From Ascidiaceihabitans sp. (lineage in GTDB: Bacteria; Pseudomonadota; Alphaproteobacteria; Rhodobacterales; Rhodobacteraceae): DNA of 64,000 bases. The notes under the pieces were generated by a model. It made no database searches and was not told the origin of the DNA. It saw only the letters and a program-made list of their open reading frames with translations. Location of the stretch: the NCBI GenBank assembly GCA_029251465.1, contig JAQXDI010000061.1, positions 19,341 to 83,340 of the forward strand, written 5' to 3'. Positions 8,755-17,417 of this stretch are shown here, piece by piece (positions within the stretch are counted from its first letter, which is position 1; the number at the start of each line of letters is the position of its first letter). The translations under genes were made by a program, and so were the position numbers.

Positions 8755-9807
8755 TTACAGGCCGACGGCCGCTTTGATTTTGTCCAGAACGCCTTGCAGC
8801 ACTTCAGGATTGTCTTTGGCTTTGTCCAACGCTGTTTTCAGAGCTGTCTTTTGGAACGCGCCCAATTCAGAACCGTCGATCATCTCGGAGACTTTTTCCA
8901 AGTTGAAGCCGTCAACTGTCAGCAATTCAGCCATGTCGCCTGTGCCTTCGGTTGCTGCGGCGGTCGCAGTTTCCGCTGTCGCGTCGACCGCTGCGGTTGC
9001 AGTGTCGGTGGCCGCGTCAGTTGTGGCTTCTGCTGCTGCCGTTGCGGTGTCTGTCGCCGCTTCGGTTGTCGCGTCTGCTGCTGCCGTGGCAGTGTCTGTC
9101 GCCGCTGTTGTCGTGTCCGTCACAGCGTCGGCGGCTGCCGTTGCGGTGTCAGTTGCGGTTTCAGTCACAGCTTCGGCGGCACTTGTTGCGGTATCAGCTG
9201 CTGCGGTTGCGGTGTCTGTCACTGCGTCTGTTGCTGCTGTTGCTGTGTCCGTTGCAACGTCGGCAGCCGCGGTGGCTGTGTCGGTTGCCGTTTCAACGGC
9301 TGCGGCGGCTGTGTCTGTCGCTGCATCTGCTGTCGCAGAGGCCGCTTCGGTCGCTGTATCAACGGCGGCTGTTGCAGTGTCTGTCACCGCATCTGCTGCT
9401 GCAGTTGCCGTGTCAGTCGCGGTTTCGACTGCGGCTGCTGCCGTGTCTGTGGCCGCGTCAGTTGCTGCTGCCGCTGTGTCGGCAACCGCGTCTGCTGCTG
9501 CAGTTGCTGTGTCTGTGGCTGCATCAACCGCTTCGCCTGCGGTTTCAGCAACAGCATCGGCTGCGTCAGCGGCGGTGTCTGCTACTGCTTCGGCCACGTC
9601 AGAAGCTGCGTCAACCGCACCTTCAACAGCGCCTTCGGCTGTTTCAACTGCGGCACCTACGGCGTCAGATGCGCTTTCCAGAATTTCTGGTGCTTTGACA
9701 GCTTCAGCAGCATCATTCATGACTTCTTTTGGGCTTTGGCCCGAATACAACATGTAACCGCCACCTGCGACTACGGCTGCAACTACAATCCACAACAGAT
9801 TTTTCAT
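8755..9807 (-). CDS. Membrane-anchored Ala/Thr/Asp-rich repeat protein (LEA-like)
   Basis: 350 residues from the ATG at 9807, behind a GAGGGGA site. An N-terminal hydrophobic anchor (LLWIVVAAVVAGGGYMLY) is followed by about 230 residues of degenerate repeats built on ATDTATAAADAV-like units, strongly amphipathic and predicted all-helical, similar in style to LEA or apolipoprotein-like repeats. A non-repetitive C-terminal domain follows (about 290-350; LLTVDGFNLEKVSEMIDG to KIKAAVGL). Repeat units are built from GCN, GAN and ACN codons, so the opposite strand also appears open; this is an artefact. Function unknown; a periplasmic stress or spacer role is speculation. Confidence 0.8.
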   Translation of the reverse strand: MKNLLWIVVAAVVAGGGYMLYSGQSPKEVMNDAAEAVKAPEILESASDAVGAAVETAEGAVEGAVDAASDVAEAVADTAADAADAVAETAGEAVDAATDTATAAADAVADTAAAATDAATDTAAAAVETATDTATAAADAVTDTATAAVDTATEAASATADAATDTAAAAVETATDTATAAADVATDTATAATDAVTDTATAAADTATSAAEAVTETATDTATAAADAVTDTTTAATDTATAAADATTEAATDTATAAAEATTDAATDTATAAVDATAETATAAATEGTGDMAELLTVDGFNLEKVSEMIDGSELGAFQKTALKTALDKAKDNPEVLQGVLDKIKAAVGL

Positions 9808-10009
9808 CAATTTGTCCCCTCAGACTGGATCAAAGGCAATCAAACACCTCTGTTTCTTCTCCTGTGTCAGATGCGCCGCGCAATCGGAAGGTGCAAGGGG
9901 GAAAATCACGCAAATCAGCGCATCCTAGCTGATTTTGCCGCTTGCGCAGTGTGTTAGGTCAGTTTAACTTGCCTTCTCGATATATGCCAATAACCAAAGG
10001 ACGAAAGCC

Positions 10010-10555
10010 ATCGCTCGCAGACCTCATAACGCGCCGCCACAACGTGATACTGGCCCGCGCATCAACGATAAAATCCGCAACGCCGAGATCCGCCTGATTG
10101 GCGCAGATGGCGAAAATGTCGGTGTCGTAACGCCAACCCGTGCTATGGAAATGTCAGAAGAAGCCGGACTTGATCTGGTTGAAATCTCGCCCAACGCCAA
10201 CCCGCCCGTGTGCAAAATCATGGACTTTGGCAAGTACAAGTACGAGACGCAAAAGCGCGAATCCGAGGCCCGCAAGAAACAGAAGATCATTGAGATCAAG
10301 GAAGTAAAATTCCGTCCGAACACGGACACCAATGATTACGAAGTCAAGATGCGCAACGTCTACAAGTTCCTGGAAAACGGCGACAAGGTAAAGATCACCT
10401 TGCGGTTCCGTGGCCGTGAAATGGCGCACCAGAACTTGGGTCGCGAACTGCTAGAACGGGTTGCCGAGGACACCAAAGAGGCCGGCAAAGTGGAAAACTT
10501 TCCAAAGATGGAAGGTCGCCAGATGGTCATGCTGATTGGGCCGTTGTCGAAATAA
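10010..10555 (+). CDS. infC: Translation initiation factor IF-3, apparent AUC start codon
   Basis: 181 residues if translation begins at ATC 10010 ([23 protein letters not shown]), which matches the full N-terminal domain of IF-3. No ATG, GTG or TTG is found in frame near this point, and AAAGGA lies eight bases upstream. The first in-frame ATG (10145) would delete the N-terminal domain. The linker ([19 protein letters not shown]) and the C-terminal domain ending MLIGPLSK are intact. IF-3 discriminates against non-canonical starts, so a rare start gives autoregulation, as known for the AUU start of E. coli infC. Confidence 0.92.
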   Translation: MARRPHNAPPQRDTGPRINDKIRNAEIRLIGADGENVGVVTPTRAMEMSEEAGLDLVEISPNANPPVCKIMDFGKYKYETQKRESEARKKQKIIEIKEVKFRPNTDTNDYEVKMRNVYKFLENGDKVKITLRFRGREMAHQNLGRELLERVAEDTKEAGKVENFPKMEGRQMVMLIGPLSK

Positions 10556-10587
10556 GTAAGCGTCGCAATCATCACATAATTTCATAC

Positions 10588-10622
10588 AAAAAAGGCCCCG
10601 CGATTTTCGCAGGGCCTTTTTT
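10588..10622. terminator. Bidirectional terminator between infC and coxM
   Basis: AAAAAAGGCCC and GGGCCTTTTTT flank a G/C stem with a TTTT loop. A-tract and T-tract on the two sides serve both the plus-strand infC and the convergent minus-strand cox operon. Confidence 0.85.
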
Positions 10623-10639
10623 CGTTTGTGTTGATGACC

Positions 10640-11428
10640 TTAGCCCGCAGCGTTGACTGCGCGTTTCGTCATGACAGCACACAGATGCGCGCGGTAGTCG
10701 CCCGATCCGTGCAGATCGCCGATCATGCCGTCACCGGGCAGGCTCAGACCGTCAAGTGCGGAGACCGCGAAGTTGGCAGACAAGGCCGCTTCGGCTTCGG
10801 TCCAGCGGAATACGCCGCCCTCGGATGCACCCGTGATCGCCACGCGCACGCCGTCGGCGTATTTTGCGACAAACACACCCACAAGCGCAAAGCGCGAGGC
10901 AGGTTGCACGAATTTCTGGTAATTCGCGGCCTCAGGTACGGGAAAGCGCACCTCGGTGATGATCTCGCCCTCATTCAAGGCCGTGTCGAACATGCCTTGG
11001 AAATAGTCATCTGCCGCGATTTCACGGGTGTTGGTTTTGATGACCGCGCCCGAGGCCAAGGCCGCCGCCGGATAGCACGCGGACGGGTCGTTGTTCGCCA
11101 GTGATCCGCCGATTGTGCCGCGATTGCGCACCGCAGGATCACCGATGTGGCTGGCGAGGTCTGCCAGTGCCGGATAGACACCCGCGCCCGCAGCCACTGC
11201 ACCGTGGGTTGTCGCCCCACCGATGCACAGCGATCCGTCATCGCCGGTGCAGATGCCCTGCATTTCGGAAATACCCGTCAGGCTGACCAATGTCGCAGGG
11301 CTCGCAAGGCGTTGTTTCATCGTCGGGATCAGCGTTTGACCGCCGCCCAACGCTTGGGCCTCTTCGCCGCCCAATGCCGCAACCGCATCTGCGATCGTGT
11401 CCGGCTTTTCAAATTCAAAGTTGTACAT
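10640..11428 (-). CDS. coxM: CO dehydrogenase-type FAD-binding medium subunit
   Basis: 262 residues. The FAD-binding signatures GGGQTLIP and TIGGSLANNDPSA are characteristic of the medium subunit of molybdenum hydroxylases (CoxM/CutM). It passes electrons from the [2Fe-2S] small subunit to a quinone or other acceptor. It is last in the S-L-M order, which is typical of form II operons, whereas form I operons run M-S-L. Separated from coxL by 98 bases holding a short AAAAACGG/CCGTTTTT dyad (11454-11471). Confidence 0.9.
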   Translation of the reverse strand: MYNFEFEKPDTIADAVAALGGEEAQALGGGQTLIPTMKQRLASPATLVSLTGISEMQGICTGDDGSLCIGGATTHGAVAAGAGVYPALADLASHIGDPAVRNRGTIGGSLANNDPSACYPAAALASGAVIKTNTREIAADDYFQGMFDTALNEGEIITEVRFPVPEAANYQKFVQPASRFALVGVFVAKYADGVRVAITGASEGGVFRWTEAEAALSANFAVSALDGLSLPGDGMIGDLHGSGDYRAHLCAVMTKRAVNAAG

Positions 11429-11526
11429 TTTTTTGTCCTTTCGTCAGCACATCAAAAACGGTTCCGTTTTTAGAGTGCCAAATAATCCTTGTAGGTCAGA
11501 GAGTTACCCCTCGGACGCACCGTTAC

Positions 11527-13905
11527 TCAGGCGTTGTTGATCGCATTCCATACGCGGTCCGGCGAAAGCGGCATGTCGATGTGTGCCACCTTTTTGCCCC
11601 CCGAATTCAACGCATCAATCACCGCATTCACCACCGACGGAGGTGAGCCAATCGCGCCTGCCTCGCCGCAGCCTTTGACGCCCAACGGGTTGTGCGTGCA
11701 AGGCGTTTGGCAGGAATGGTCGACCGCATAGAACGGCAAATCATCCGCGCGCGGCATGGCGTAATCCATGTAGGACCCCGTCAACAATTGGCCGTTGTCG
11801 TCGTACGAACAGCCCTCGAGCAGGGCTTGGCCCACACCTTGGGCGATGCCACCGTGCACTTGGCCAGACACGATCATCGGGTTGATGACGTTGCCAAAAT
11901 CATCCGCCGCCGAGAACCGTTCGATCGTGACTTTGCCAGTGTCTGGATCAACTTCGACCTCGCAGGCATAGGCCCCTGCGGGGTAGGTAAAGTTGGACGG
12001 ATCGTAGAACGCGGTTTCTTCTAACCCCGGTTCGATTTCTTCCAACGGGTAGTTGTGCGGCACGTAGGCGGCCAGTGTCACGTCCCCCCAAGCGACGGAT
12101 TTATCCGTGCCGGCAACGCTGAACACGCCGTCCTTCAGTTCCACATCCATGTCGGAGGCTTCCATCAAATGCGCCGCGATTTTCTTAGATTTCGCGATGA
12201 TTTTTTCCGTCGCGCGCACCATGGCAGAGCCACACACCGCGAGGCTGCGTGATCCGTAAGTGCCCATTCCGAAAGGGATTTTGGACGTGTCGCCGTGCAC
12301 GATGTCGATCTGATCCTCTGGGATACCGATCATTTCAGCAACAACTTGCGGAAAGGACGTCTCGTGCCCTTGCCCGTGGCTGTGTGCGCCAACCATCACC
12401 GAAATCGAGCCTGTCGCGTTCACACGCACGGTGGCCGCGTCGTACAGACCAGCGCGCGCACCGAGCTGCCCGACCAAGTTCGACGGCGCGATGCCGCAAG
12501 CCTCGATGTAGTTGTTGATACCAAGGCCACGCCATTTGCCTTTGGCCTCGGATGCTTTGCGGCGGGCGTCAAAGCCTGCGAAATCACCGATTTCGATCAG
12601 CTTGTCCATTGTCGCGTGGTAGTCGCCGGTGTCGTATTCCACAGCCACAGGTGTGGCGTAGGGGAATTCGGTGACGTAGTTTTGACGACGCAAATCAATC
12701 GGGTCAACACCCAATTCGCGCGCGGCCATGTCGATGACACGCTCGATCTGGTAGGTCGCCTCGGGGCGCCCAGCGCCGCGGTAAGCGTCAACCGGAACCG
12801 TGTTGGTGAACACCGCTTTGACATTCACGTAGATCAGCGGCGTTTTGTAGTTTCCGGCCATCAGCGTGCCATGCAGCCACGTCGGAACCGACGATGCAAA
12901 CGTGGACAAATACGCGCCCATGTTGGCTTGTGTGTCTGTGCGCAGAGCGACAAAATTGTTGTCCTTGTCCAGCGCCAGTTGGATCGTGGTGACGTGGTCA
13001 CGGCCATGCGCGTCTGACATGAATGCCTCGGAGCGGGACGAGGTCCATTTGACCGGACGATTGCAGGCCTTGGCGGCAAACGTGCAGAACGCTTCTTCTT
13101 GGTAGTGAAAGATTTTGGTGCCAAAACCGCCGCCCACATCGGGGGCAACCACACGCAGTTTATGTTCAGGGATGCCCAGAACAAACGCGCCCATCAGCAG
13201 ACGAATAACGTGCGGGTTTTGCGAGGTTGTGTACAGCGTGTGCTGATCGTCCGCGCGGGAATAATCACCCAGCGCCACGCGTGGCTCCATCGGGTTGGCA
13301 ACCAGACGGTTGTTCACCAGATCAAGGGTTGTGACGTGATGCGCAGTTTCGAACGCAGCGTCTGTGGCGGCTTTGTTTTCTTCAACAAAACCCCAATCGT
13401 AGCATAGGTTCGATGTCAGATCGTCGTGGACCTTGGTGGCCCCGTCTTTGAGCGCGTCCTTCATGTTTACGACGGCCGGTAGCTCGGAAATATCCACAAC
13501 GATGGCTTCGGCGGCGTCGCGGGCCTCTGCAAGGCTTTCGGCGACAACGGCGGCGATCGGTTCACCGACGTGGCGGACTTTGCCTTCGGCCAGAACCGGA
13601 TGGCGGGGTTCTTGCATCGGCGCGCCGTGTTTGTCTGTCACTTCCCAACCGCACGGAATTGACCCAACGGCTTCGAATTCTGCGCCGGTAAAGATCTGCA
13701 CAACGCCGGGCATCGCGGCCGCAGCAGAAGTGTCGAGGGAATTGATTGTTCCGTGCGCGATGTCCGAGCGCAGGAAGAACACGTGGGCCTGGCCGCGCAT
13801 GTTCATGTCGTCTGTGTAATTACCGGCTCCGGTTAGAAACCGAATGTCTTCGCGCCGCTTGCTGCTGGCGCCGATACCGCTTTTGATGTCACCGTCTTTT
13901 GGCAT
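11527..13905 (-). CDS. coxL: CO dehydrogenase-type molybdenum large subunit, form II
   Basis: 792 residues from the ATG at 13905 behind AGGGAGC. The active-site loop reads AYRGAGR (374-380), the form II signature; form I enzymes proven to oxidise CO at high rate have AYRCSFR. The molybdopterin-binding regions (GGGFGTK, GSRSLAVCGSAMV, GCGEAGAIGSPP) are intact. Form II proteins bind Mo-molybdopterin cytosine dinucleotide, but whether they oxidise CO physiologically is disputed, and another aldehyde or N-heterocycle substrate is possible. A longer start at 13941 would run through a palindromic repeat and is rejected. Confidence 0.92.
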   Translation of the reverse strand: MPKDGDIKSGIGASSKRREDIRFLTGAGNYTDDMNMRGQAHVFFLRSDIAHGTINSLDTSAAAAMPGVVQIFTGAEFEAVGSIPCGWEVTDKHGAPMQEPRHPVLAEGKVRHVGEPIAAVVAESLAEARDAAEAIVVDISELPAVVNMKDALKDGATKVHDDLTSNLCYDWGFVEENKAATDAAFETAHHVTTLDLVNNRLVANPMEPRVALGDYSRADDQHTLYTTSQNPHVIRLLMGAFVLGIPEHKLRVVAPDVGGGFGTKIFHYQEEAFCTFAAKACNRPVKWTSSRSEAFMSDAHGRDHVTTIQLALDKDNNFVALRTDTQANMGAYLSTFASSVPTWLHGTLMAGNYKTPLIYVNVKAVFTNTVPVDAYRGAGRPEATYQIERVIDMAARELGVDPIDLRRQNYVTEFPYATPVAVEYDTGDYHATMDKLIEIGDFAGFDARRKASEAKGKWRGLGINNYIEACGIAPSNLVGQLGARAGLYDAATVRVNATGSISVMVGAHSHGQGHETSFPQVVAEMIGIPEDQIDIVHGDTSKIPFGMGTYGSRSLAVCGSAMVRATEKIIAKSKKIAAHLMEASDMDVELKDGVFSVAGTDKSVAWGDVTLAAYVPHNYPLEEIEPGLEETAFYDPSNFTYPAGAYACEVEVDPDTGKVTIERFSAADDFGNVINPMIVSGQVHGGIAQGVGQALLEGCSYDDNGQLLTGSYMDYAMPRADDLPFYAVDHSCQTPCTHNPLGVKGCGEAGAIGSPPSVVNAVIDALNSGGKKVAHIDMPLSPDRVWNAINNA

Positions 13906-13924
13906 GGTTTTGCTCCCTATGTCG

Positions 13925-13946
13925 GGTGGATCAAGATCCACCTTAC
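13925..13946 (-). repeat. GTAAGGTG hairpin element, copy A
   Basis: Read on the minus strand: GTAAGGTG GATC TT GATC CACC, a near-perfect hairpin with stem GGTGGATC/GATCCACC. It lies 20 bases before the coxL start, in the coxS-coxL gap, and belongs to the same family as the copies at 14007, 17490, 24871 and 52260. Confidence 0.8.
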
Positions 13947-14006
13947 AGTTTGGTCTGGCTCAAGGCGGCCGAAACGCCGCCTTTCCATGATGTCGGATGT
14001 TGCTGC

Positions 14007-14028
14007 GGCGGACCAAGGTCCACCTTAC
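14007..14028 (-). repeat. GTAAGGTG hairpin element, copy B
   Basis: Read on the minus strand: GTAAGGTG GACC TT GGTC CGCC. Same frame as copy A, with a changed but still paired stem and one G-T pair at the base. It lies 27 bases after the coxS stop; with copy A it forms a tandem pair inside the operon. Confidence 0.78.
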
Positions 14029-14055
14029 CCTCCCCAGGGTTTGAACGTGGATGGA

Positions 14056-14541
14056 TTATTCTGCGGCGAGCGCAGAAACGTCCTGACCAGAGGCGGCGAG
14101 GATCGCCTTGATAATGTTGTGATACCCTGTGCAACGGCAAATATTGCCCTCGAGGTGCTCACGAATTTCTTGCTCGGATGGCTTGGGGTTGTCTTTCAAC
14201 AACGCCGCAGTTGTCATCACCATTCCCGGTGTGCAGAACCCGCATTGCAAGCCGTGGTGATCCTGAAACGCCTGCTGGATTGTGTTCAGCGTGCCGTCAG
14301 GGGCGGCTTGTCCTTCGATGGTTGAAACCTCAGCGCCTTCAGCCTCGGCAGCCAGCATTGTGCAGGATTTCACCGCAACGCCGTCTACGTGCACAACGCA
14401 CGCGCCGCATTGGCTGGTGTCGCATCCTACGTGCGTCCCCGTCAGAAATAGGCTGTCGCGCAGAAAGGATGACAACAGCGTGCGTCCTTCGACCTCTCCG
14501 GACGCGGCTTTGCCATTCACGGTCATTTTGACCTGAGCCAT
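14056..14541 (-). CDS. coxS: CO dehydrogenase-type [2Fe-2S] small subunit
   Basis: 161 residues. The N-terminal plant-type [2Fe-2S] motif CDTSQCGAC plus its fourth cysteine (SCTM), and the C-terminal second cluster motif CGFC with CRC, are complete. It relays electrons from the Mo site of CoxL to the FAD of CoxM. Upstream of coxL in the same operon, with a 150-base gap carrying two palindromic repeats. Confidence 0.93.
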   Translation of the reverse strand: MAQVKMTVNGKAASGEVEGRTLLSSFLRDSLFLTGTHVGCDTSQCGACVVHVDGVAVKSCTMLAAEAEGAEVSTIEGQAAPDGTLNTIQQAFQDHHGLQCGFCTPGMVMTTAALLKDNPKPSEQEIREHLEGNICRCTGYHNIIKAILAASGQDVSALAAE

Positions 14542-14659
14542 AGTTCTCTCCCTTATTATTTTTAGACTTCTTGCTCCGAGTTAAGCATGGCAATGCGCAC
14601 ATGAGAACCAAAAACTTCGCTGTTTAAGCGAGTTGTTACTTTATCCCGCGCTTGCGCCG

Positions 14660-15670
14660 TTACGTCACGGATGTGCTGCGCGGTTGCGGACGCGTCGGGA
14701 TTTCCTTCAGCAGACCACCCACGCCCATGGCCGCGATGTCGCCTTGGGTCAGGGTCAAACCGCAGATCAACCGCTCTAGCACCCAGTCAGCCCCATTGAG
14801 CGCAGGCGAGCGTGCGCAGCCCGGCAATCCGATCACAGGTTTGTCACCTAAGATGCCGAAAAACAGCAGGTTTCCGGGATCAACGGGCATACCGAACCCG
14901 GTCACTGTTCCCCCCGCCTCGCGCAGCGCCTGCGGCCCCACGTCTAACGGATCAGAGGTGGCCGAGGCGGTCAGCACAAAGATCACCTCGCCAACGGCGT
15001 CCCTGATCGCCTGCGCCAAAGGCTGTTCGCTATGCGCCGTCACGCAGCGATCCGACAACACCAGCCCCATACGATGCAATCGCCCGGTCAGCGCATTGCG
15101 TCCCTTTTCTGAAGGGCTGTCAGTGCCAACTTGTGTTTCGATCAACGTCGCTGATCCAAATGTCGGGGCCTGCACGCGAATCGCATTGCGGGCTGCTGTT
15201 TGTGCCTCTTGCAAAGCGATCTCAGGCACGCCGTAGGCGATGATCTTGATCGTGGCGATCATGCTGTTGGCATCCGTGCGATGGAACGGTGCAACGGTGG
15301 CGATGGTGATCATCGGGTCAACCGCGTTCAGCGCGTGGATCGCAGCCTCGTCAAGATCACAGACCCCTGCATGCAACGCATAAAGGTTCACGCGCCCTGC
15401 CCCGGCGGCTGAAATCCGCAGCCCCAATGCGGCCGCGTCAGGTGCGATGGCATGGGCAAGCCGCGTGGCCGCTTCGTTTTCTTCGACGTCGCCGTGTTCA
15501 AGCTGCGCAACCACAATTGTGTCATGCCCGCCCTGCGCCAAATCACGCAGGTGAGCGGCCTTTAGCACCGTACCTTTGGGCACACGGTAGTGCGTATCGC
15601 CCGTCGCGGTCATGGAATGTGCTAGAATGGTGCCTGCAGCCTCGGCAATCGGAACCGCGCCGAATTTCAT
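14660..15670 (-). CDS. MoeA-like molybdopterin-binding protein
   Basis: 336 residues, MKFGAVPIAEAAGTILAHS and on. The N-terminal part resembles MoeA domain I; the central and C-terminal part has a MoaB/MogA-like molybdopterin-binding fold (VGEVIFVLTASATSDPLD, GMPVDPGNLLFFG, VIGLPGCARSPALNG). In related organisms this module is often fused to a MobA-type cytidylyltransferase; here it stands alone. It probably helps insert or mature the MCD cofactor for the cox enzyme. The start overlaps the xdhC stop by four bases. Confidence 0.8.
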   Translation of the reverse strand: MKFGAVPIAEAAGTILAHSMTATGDTHYRVPKGTVLKAAHLRDLAQGGHDTIVVAQLEHGDVEENEAATRLAHAIAPDAAALGLRISAAGAGRVNLYALHAGVCDLDEAAIHALNAVDPMITIATVAPFHRTDANSMIATIKIIAYGVPEIALQEAQTAARNAIRVQAPTFGSATLIETQVGTDSPSEKGRNALTGRLHRMGLVLSDRCVTAHSEQPLAQAIRDAVGEVIFVLTASATSDPLDVGPQALREAGGTVTGFGMPVDPGNLLFFGILGDKPVIGLPGCARSPALNGADWVLERLICGLTLTQGDIAAMGVGGLLKEIPTRPQPRSTSVT

Positions 15671-16635
15671 GGCATTTGCCGCAGGGTCTGGATCATCGCG
15701 CCAAGGATAGACACGGCGATTTCTTGGGGGCTGCTGGCACCGATGTCCAAACCAACGGGGCCGTTGATGCGCGCAAGTGTGTCAGCCTCGAACCCGTCTG
15801 CGGCAAGCCGTTCCAGTCGCTTTGCGTGGGTCCGTTTTGACCCCAAGGCACCGATGTAAAACGCGCCCGACCTCAGGCCAACGTGCAGGGCCGGATCGTC
15901 CAGTTTTGGATCATGGGTCAGCAACACCAAGGCAGTGCGCGCATCAAGACCAAAGGTCGCTAAGGCATCGTCCGGCCAATCCTCGATCACGGTTTCGCCG
16001 GGAAAACGCGCCTGTGCGCCAAAAGCCCCGCGCGGGTCGATCACAACCGGATCAAAGCCGGCGATACGGGCCATGGGCATCAACGCTTGGGCGATGTGAA
16101 CCGCGCCGACAATGGCCAAGCGTAGCGGCGGATTGTGGATTGCAACAAAGGTTTGGCCATCTTCTTCAAAGCCTGAGCGGTCCTTGGCAAAGCGTTCGGT
16201 GTAACCGTTTTCAACCAAACGGCGCGCGCCTGTGGCGATGTTGACCTCGTAGGCGGACGGCGTTCGGGTTGCGCGGGTAGCCACCAGATCGGCCAGCATT
16301 TGCTCAGGCATCGCGGCACCTACGGGTTCAACGTAGATTTTGATCGTGCCGCCGCAGGCCAGACCAACCGCAAAGGCATCGCCGTCACTGATCCCGTATT
16401 CCAAAACGCGCGGTTTGCTGTCTTGCAACGCCTCGATCGCCTCGACAACCACGGCGCCCTCGACGCAGCCCCCTGAAACGGAGCCTTGCATTTGCCCCTC
16501 GGCGTTCACCACCAATTGCGCGCCTACGCGTCGCGGCGCGCTGCCCCACGTTTGAATGACTGTGGCCAACGCCGCACCTTTGCCCGCGCGGTGCCAGTCC
16601 AGTGCTTGTTCCGGTATGTTTTCGAACAGATCCAT
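15667..16635 (-). CDS. XdhC/CoxI-family molybdoenzyme maturation factor
   Basis: 322 residues. The N-terminal XdhC/CoxI domain has the conserved SGGCVEGAV cysteine motif; the C-terminal Rossmann-like domain contains LVLLTHDPKLD, YIGALGSKRTHAKR and INGPVGLDIGA. Members bind molybdenum cofactor and assist its sulfuration and insertion into xanthine dehydrogenase or CO dehydrogenase. It is the first gene of the operon xdhC, MoeA-like, coxS, coxL, coxM. Other cox accessory genes (coxD, E, G) are not seen in the window. Confidence 0.9.
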   Translation of the reverse strand: MDLFENIPEQALDWHRAGKGAALATVIQTWGSAPRRVGAQLVVNAEGQMQGSVSGGCVEGAVVVEAIEALQDSKPRVLEYGISDGDAFAVGLACGGTIKIYVEPVGAAMPEQMLADLVATRATRTPSAYEVNIATGARRLVENGYTERFAKDRSGFEEDGQTFVAIHNPPLRLAIVGAVHIAQALMPMARIAGFDPVVIDPRGAFGAQARFPGETVIEDWPDDALATFGLDARTALVLLTHDPKLDDPALHVGLRSGAFYIGALGSKRTHAKRLERLAADGFEADTLARINGPVGLDIGASSPQEIAVSILGAMIQTLRQMP

Positions 16636-16764
16636 GGTGTGGTGCCCCCTTGCGCCCCACCTTAAAGGTCATTCAAAGCGGCGCAATGGTCCAACTGACT
16701 TGCACAACGGCCAAAGCCCGCCTAAATCTGTCAGGCAATTCCAATGACCGGAGCACCTCAGCCC

Positions 16765-17007
16765 ATGCCGATGCAGGCCCACGACATCGAAGCCCTGATC
16801 CGCGAGGCGTTCCCGTCCGCGAAAATCACCATCACGGACCTTGCCGGCGACGGCAATCACTATGCCGCCGAAGTGATCGACGACAGTTTCAAAGGCAAAA
16901 ACCGGGTGCAACAACAACGCGCGGTCTATGCCTCGCTTAAGGGCAAAATGGACGGCGCACACGGCGAACTGCACGCACTGGCCCTGACCACAAAGGCGCC
17001 GGACTGA
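16765..17007 (+). CDS. BolA family protein
   Basis: 80 residues from ATG 16765 (MPMQAHDIEALIREAFPSAKI). A start at 16744 is possible but has no ribosome binding site, whereas GGAG stands eleven bases before 16765. BolA-like proteins coordinate [2Fe-2S] clusters together with monothiol glutaredoxins in iron sensing or cluster transfer. The partner glutaredoxin follows 42 bases downstream. Confidence 0.9.
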   Translation: MPMQAHDIEALIREAFPSAKITITDLAGDGNHYAAEVIDDSFKGKNRVQQQRAVYASLKGKMDGAHGELHALALTTKAPD

Positions 17008-17049
17008 ACGGCCCGCGCCAAACGCATATTTTATTCAAGGAACACCCAC

Positions 17050-17412
17050 ATGACCGACGCTGCAACCCAGATCAAAGACACAGTCACCACCAACGATGTT
17101 GTGCTGTTTATGAAGGGCACCAAAGAGATGCCGCAATGTGGCTTTTCCAGCCGCGTGGCCGGTGTGCTGAACTATATGGGCGTCGAATTCGCTGACGTGA
17201 ACGTGTTGGCAGACGACGCGCTGCGCCAAGGGATCAAGGACTATTCCGACTGGCCAACCGTGCCGCAGTTGTACGTCAAAGGCGAATTTGTTGGCGGCTG
17301 CGATATCATCACAGAAATGACGCTGTCGGGCGAGTTGGACACTCTGTTCACGGACAACAGCGTCACGTTTGATCAGGACGCTGCGGATAAAATTCGCGAA
17401 GCCAACGGCTAA
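17050..17412 (+). CDS. grxD: Monothiol glutaredoxin, CGFS type
   Basis: 120 residues. FMKGTKEMPQCGFSSR contains the single active-site cysteine, and SDWPTVPQLYVKGEFVGGCDI carries the glutathione-binding TVP and GG elements. CGFS glutaredoxins bind a bridging [2Fe-2S] cluster with glutathione or with BolA, encoded immediately upstream. A cluster-transfer role in Fe-S assembly is well established for the family. Confidence 0.95.
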   Translation: MTDAATQIKDTVTTNDVVLFMKGTKEMPQCGFSSRVAGVLNYMGVEFADVNVLADDALRQGIKDYSDWPTVPQLYVKGEFVGGCDIITEMTLSGELDTLFTDNSVTFDQDAADKIREANG

Positions 17413-17417
17413 TCAAC

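Noticed and set aside
8794..9957. Long plus-strand frames, one very Cys/Arg-rich and one Ser/Ala/Val-rich, opposite the Ala-rich repeat gene
   Set aside because: They are antisense artefacts of GCN/ACN/GAN codon repeats; they lack ribosome binding sites, while the minus-strand frame has a membrane anchor, a good start and a terminator.
11454..11471. AAAAACGG-TT-CCGTTTTT dyad between coxL and coxM as a terminator
   Set aside because: The two-base loop is too small for a stable RNA hairpin and coxM is needed downstream; mentioned only under coxM.
12295..13017. Long plus-strand frames opposite coxL, also at 26882-27769 (minus, opposite mmsA), 4575-5348 (minus, opposite cysI) and 46659-47534 (plus, opposite the AsmA-like gene)
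   Set aside because: They are shadows of well-identified genes, with no family resemblance and no translation signals.
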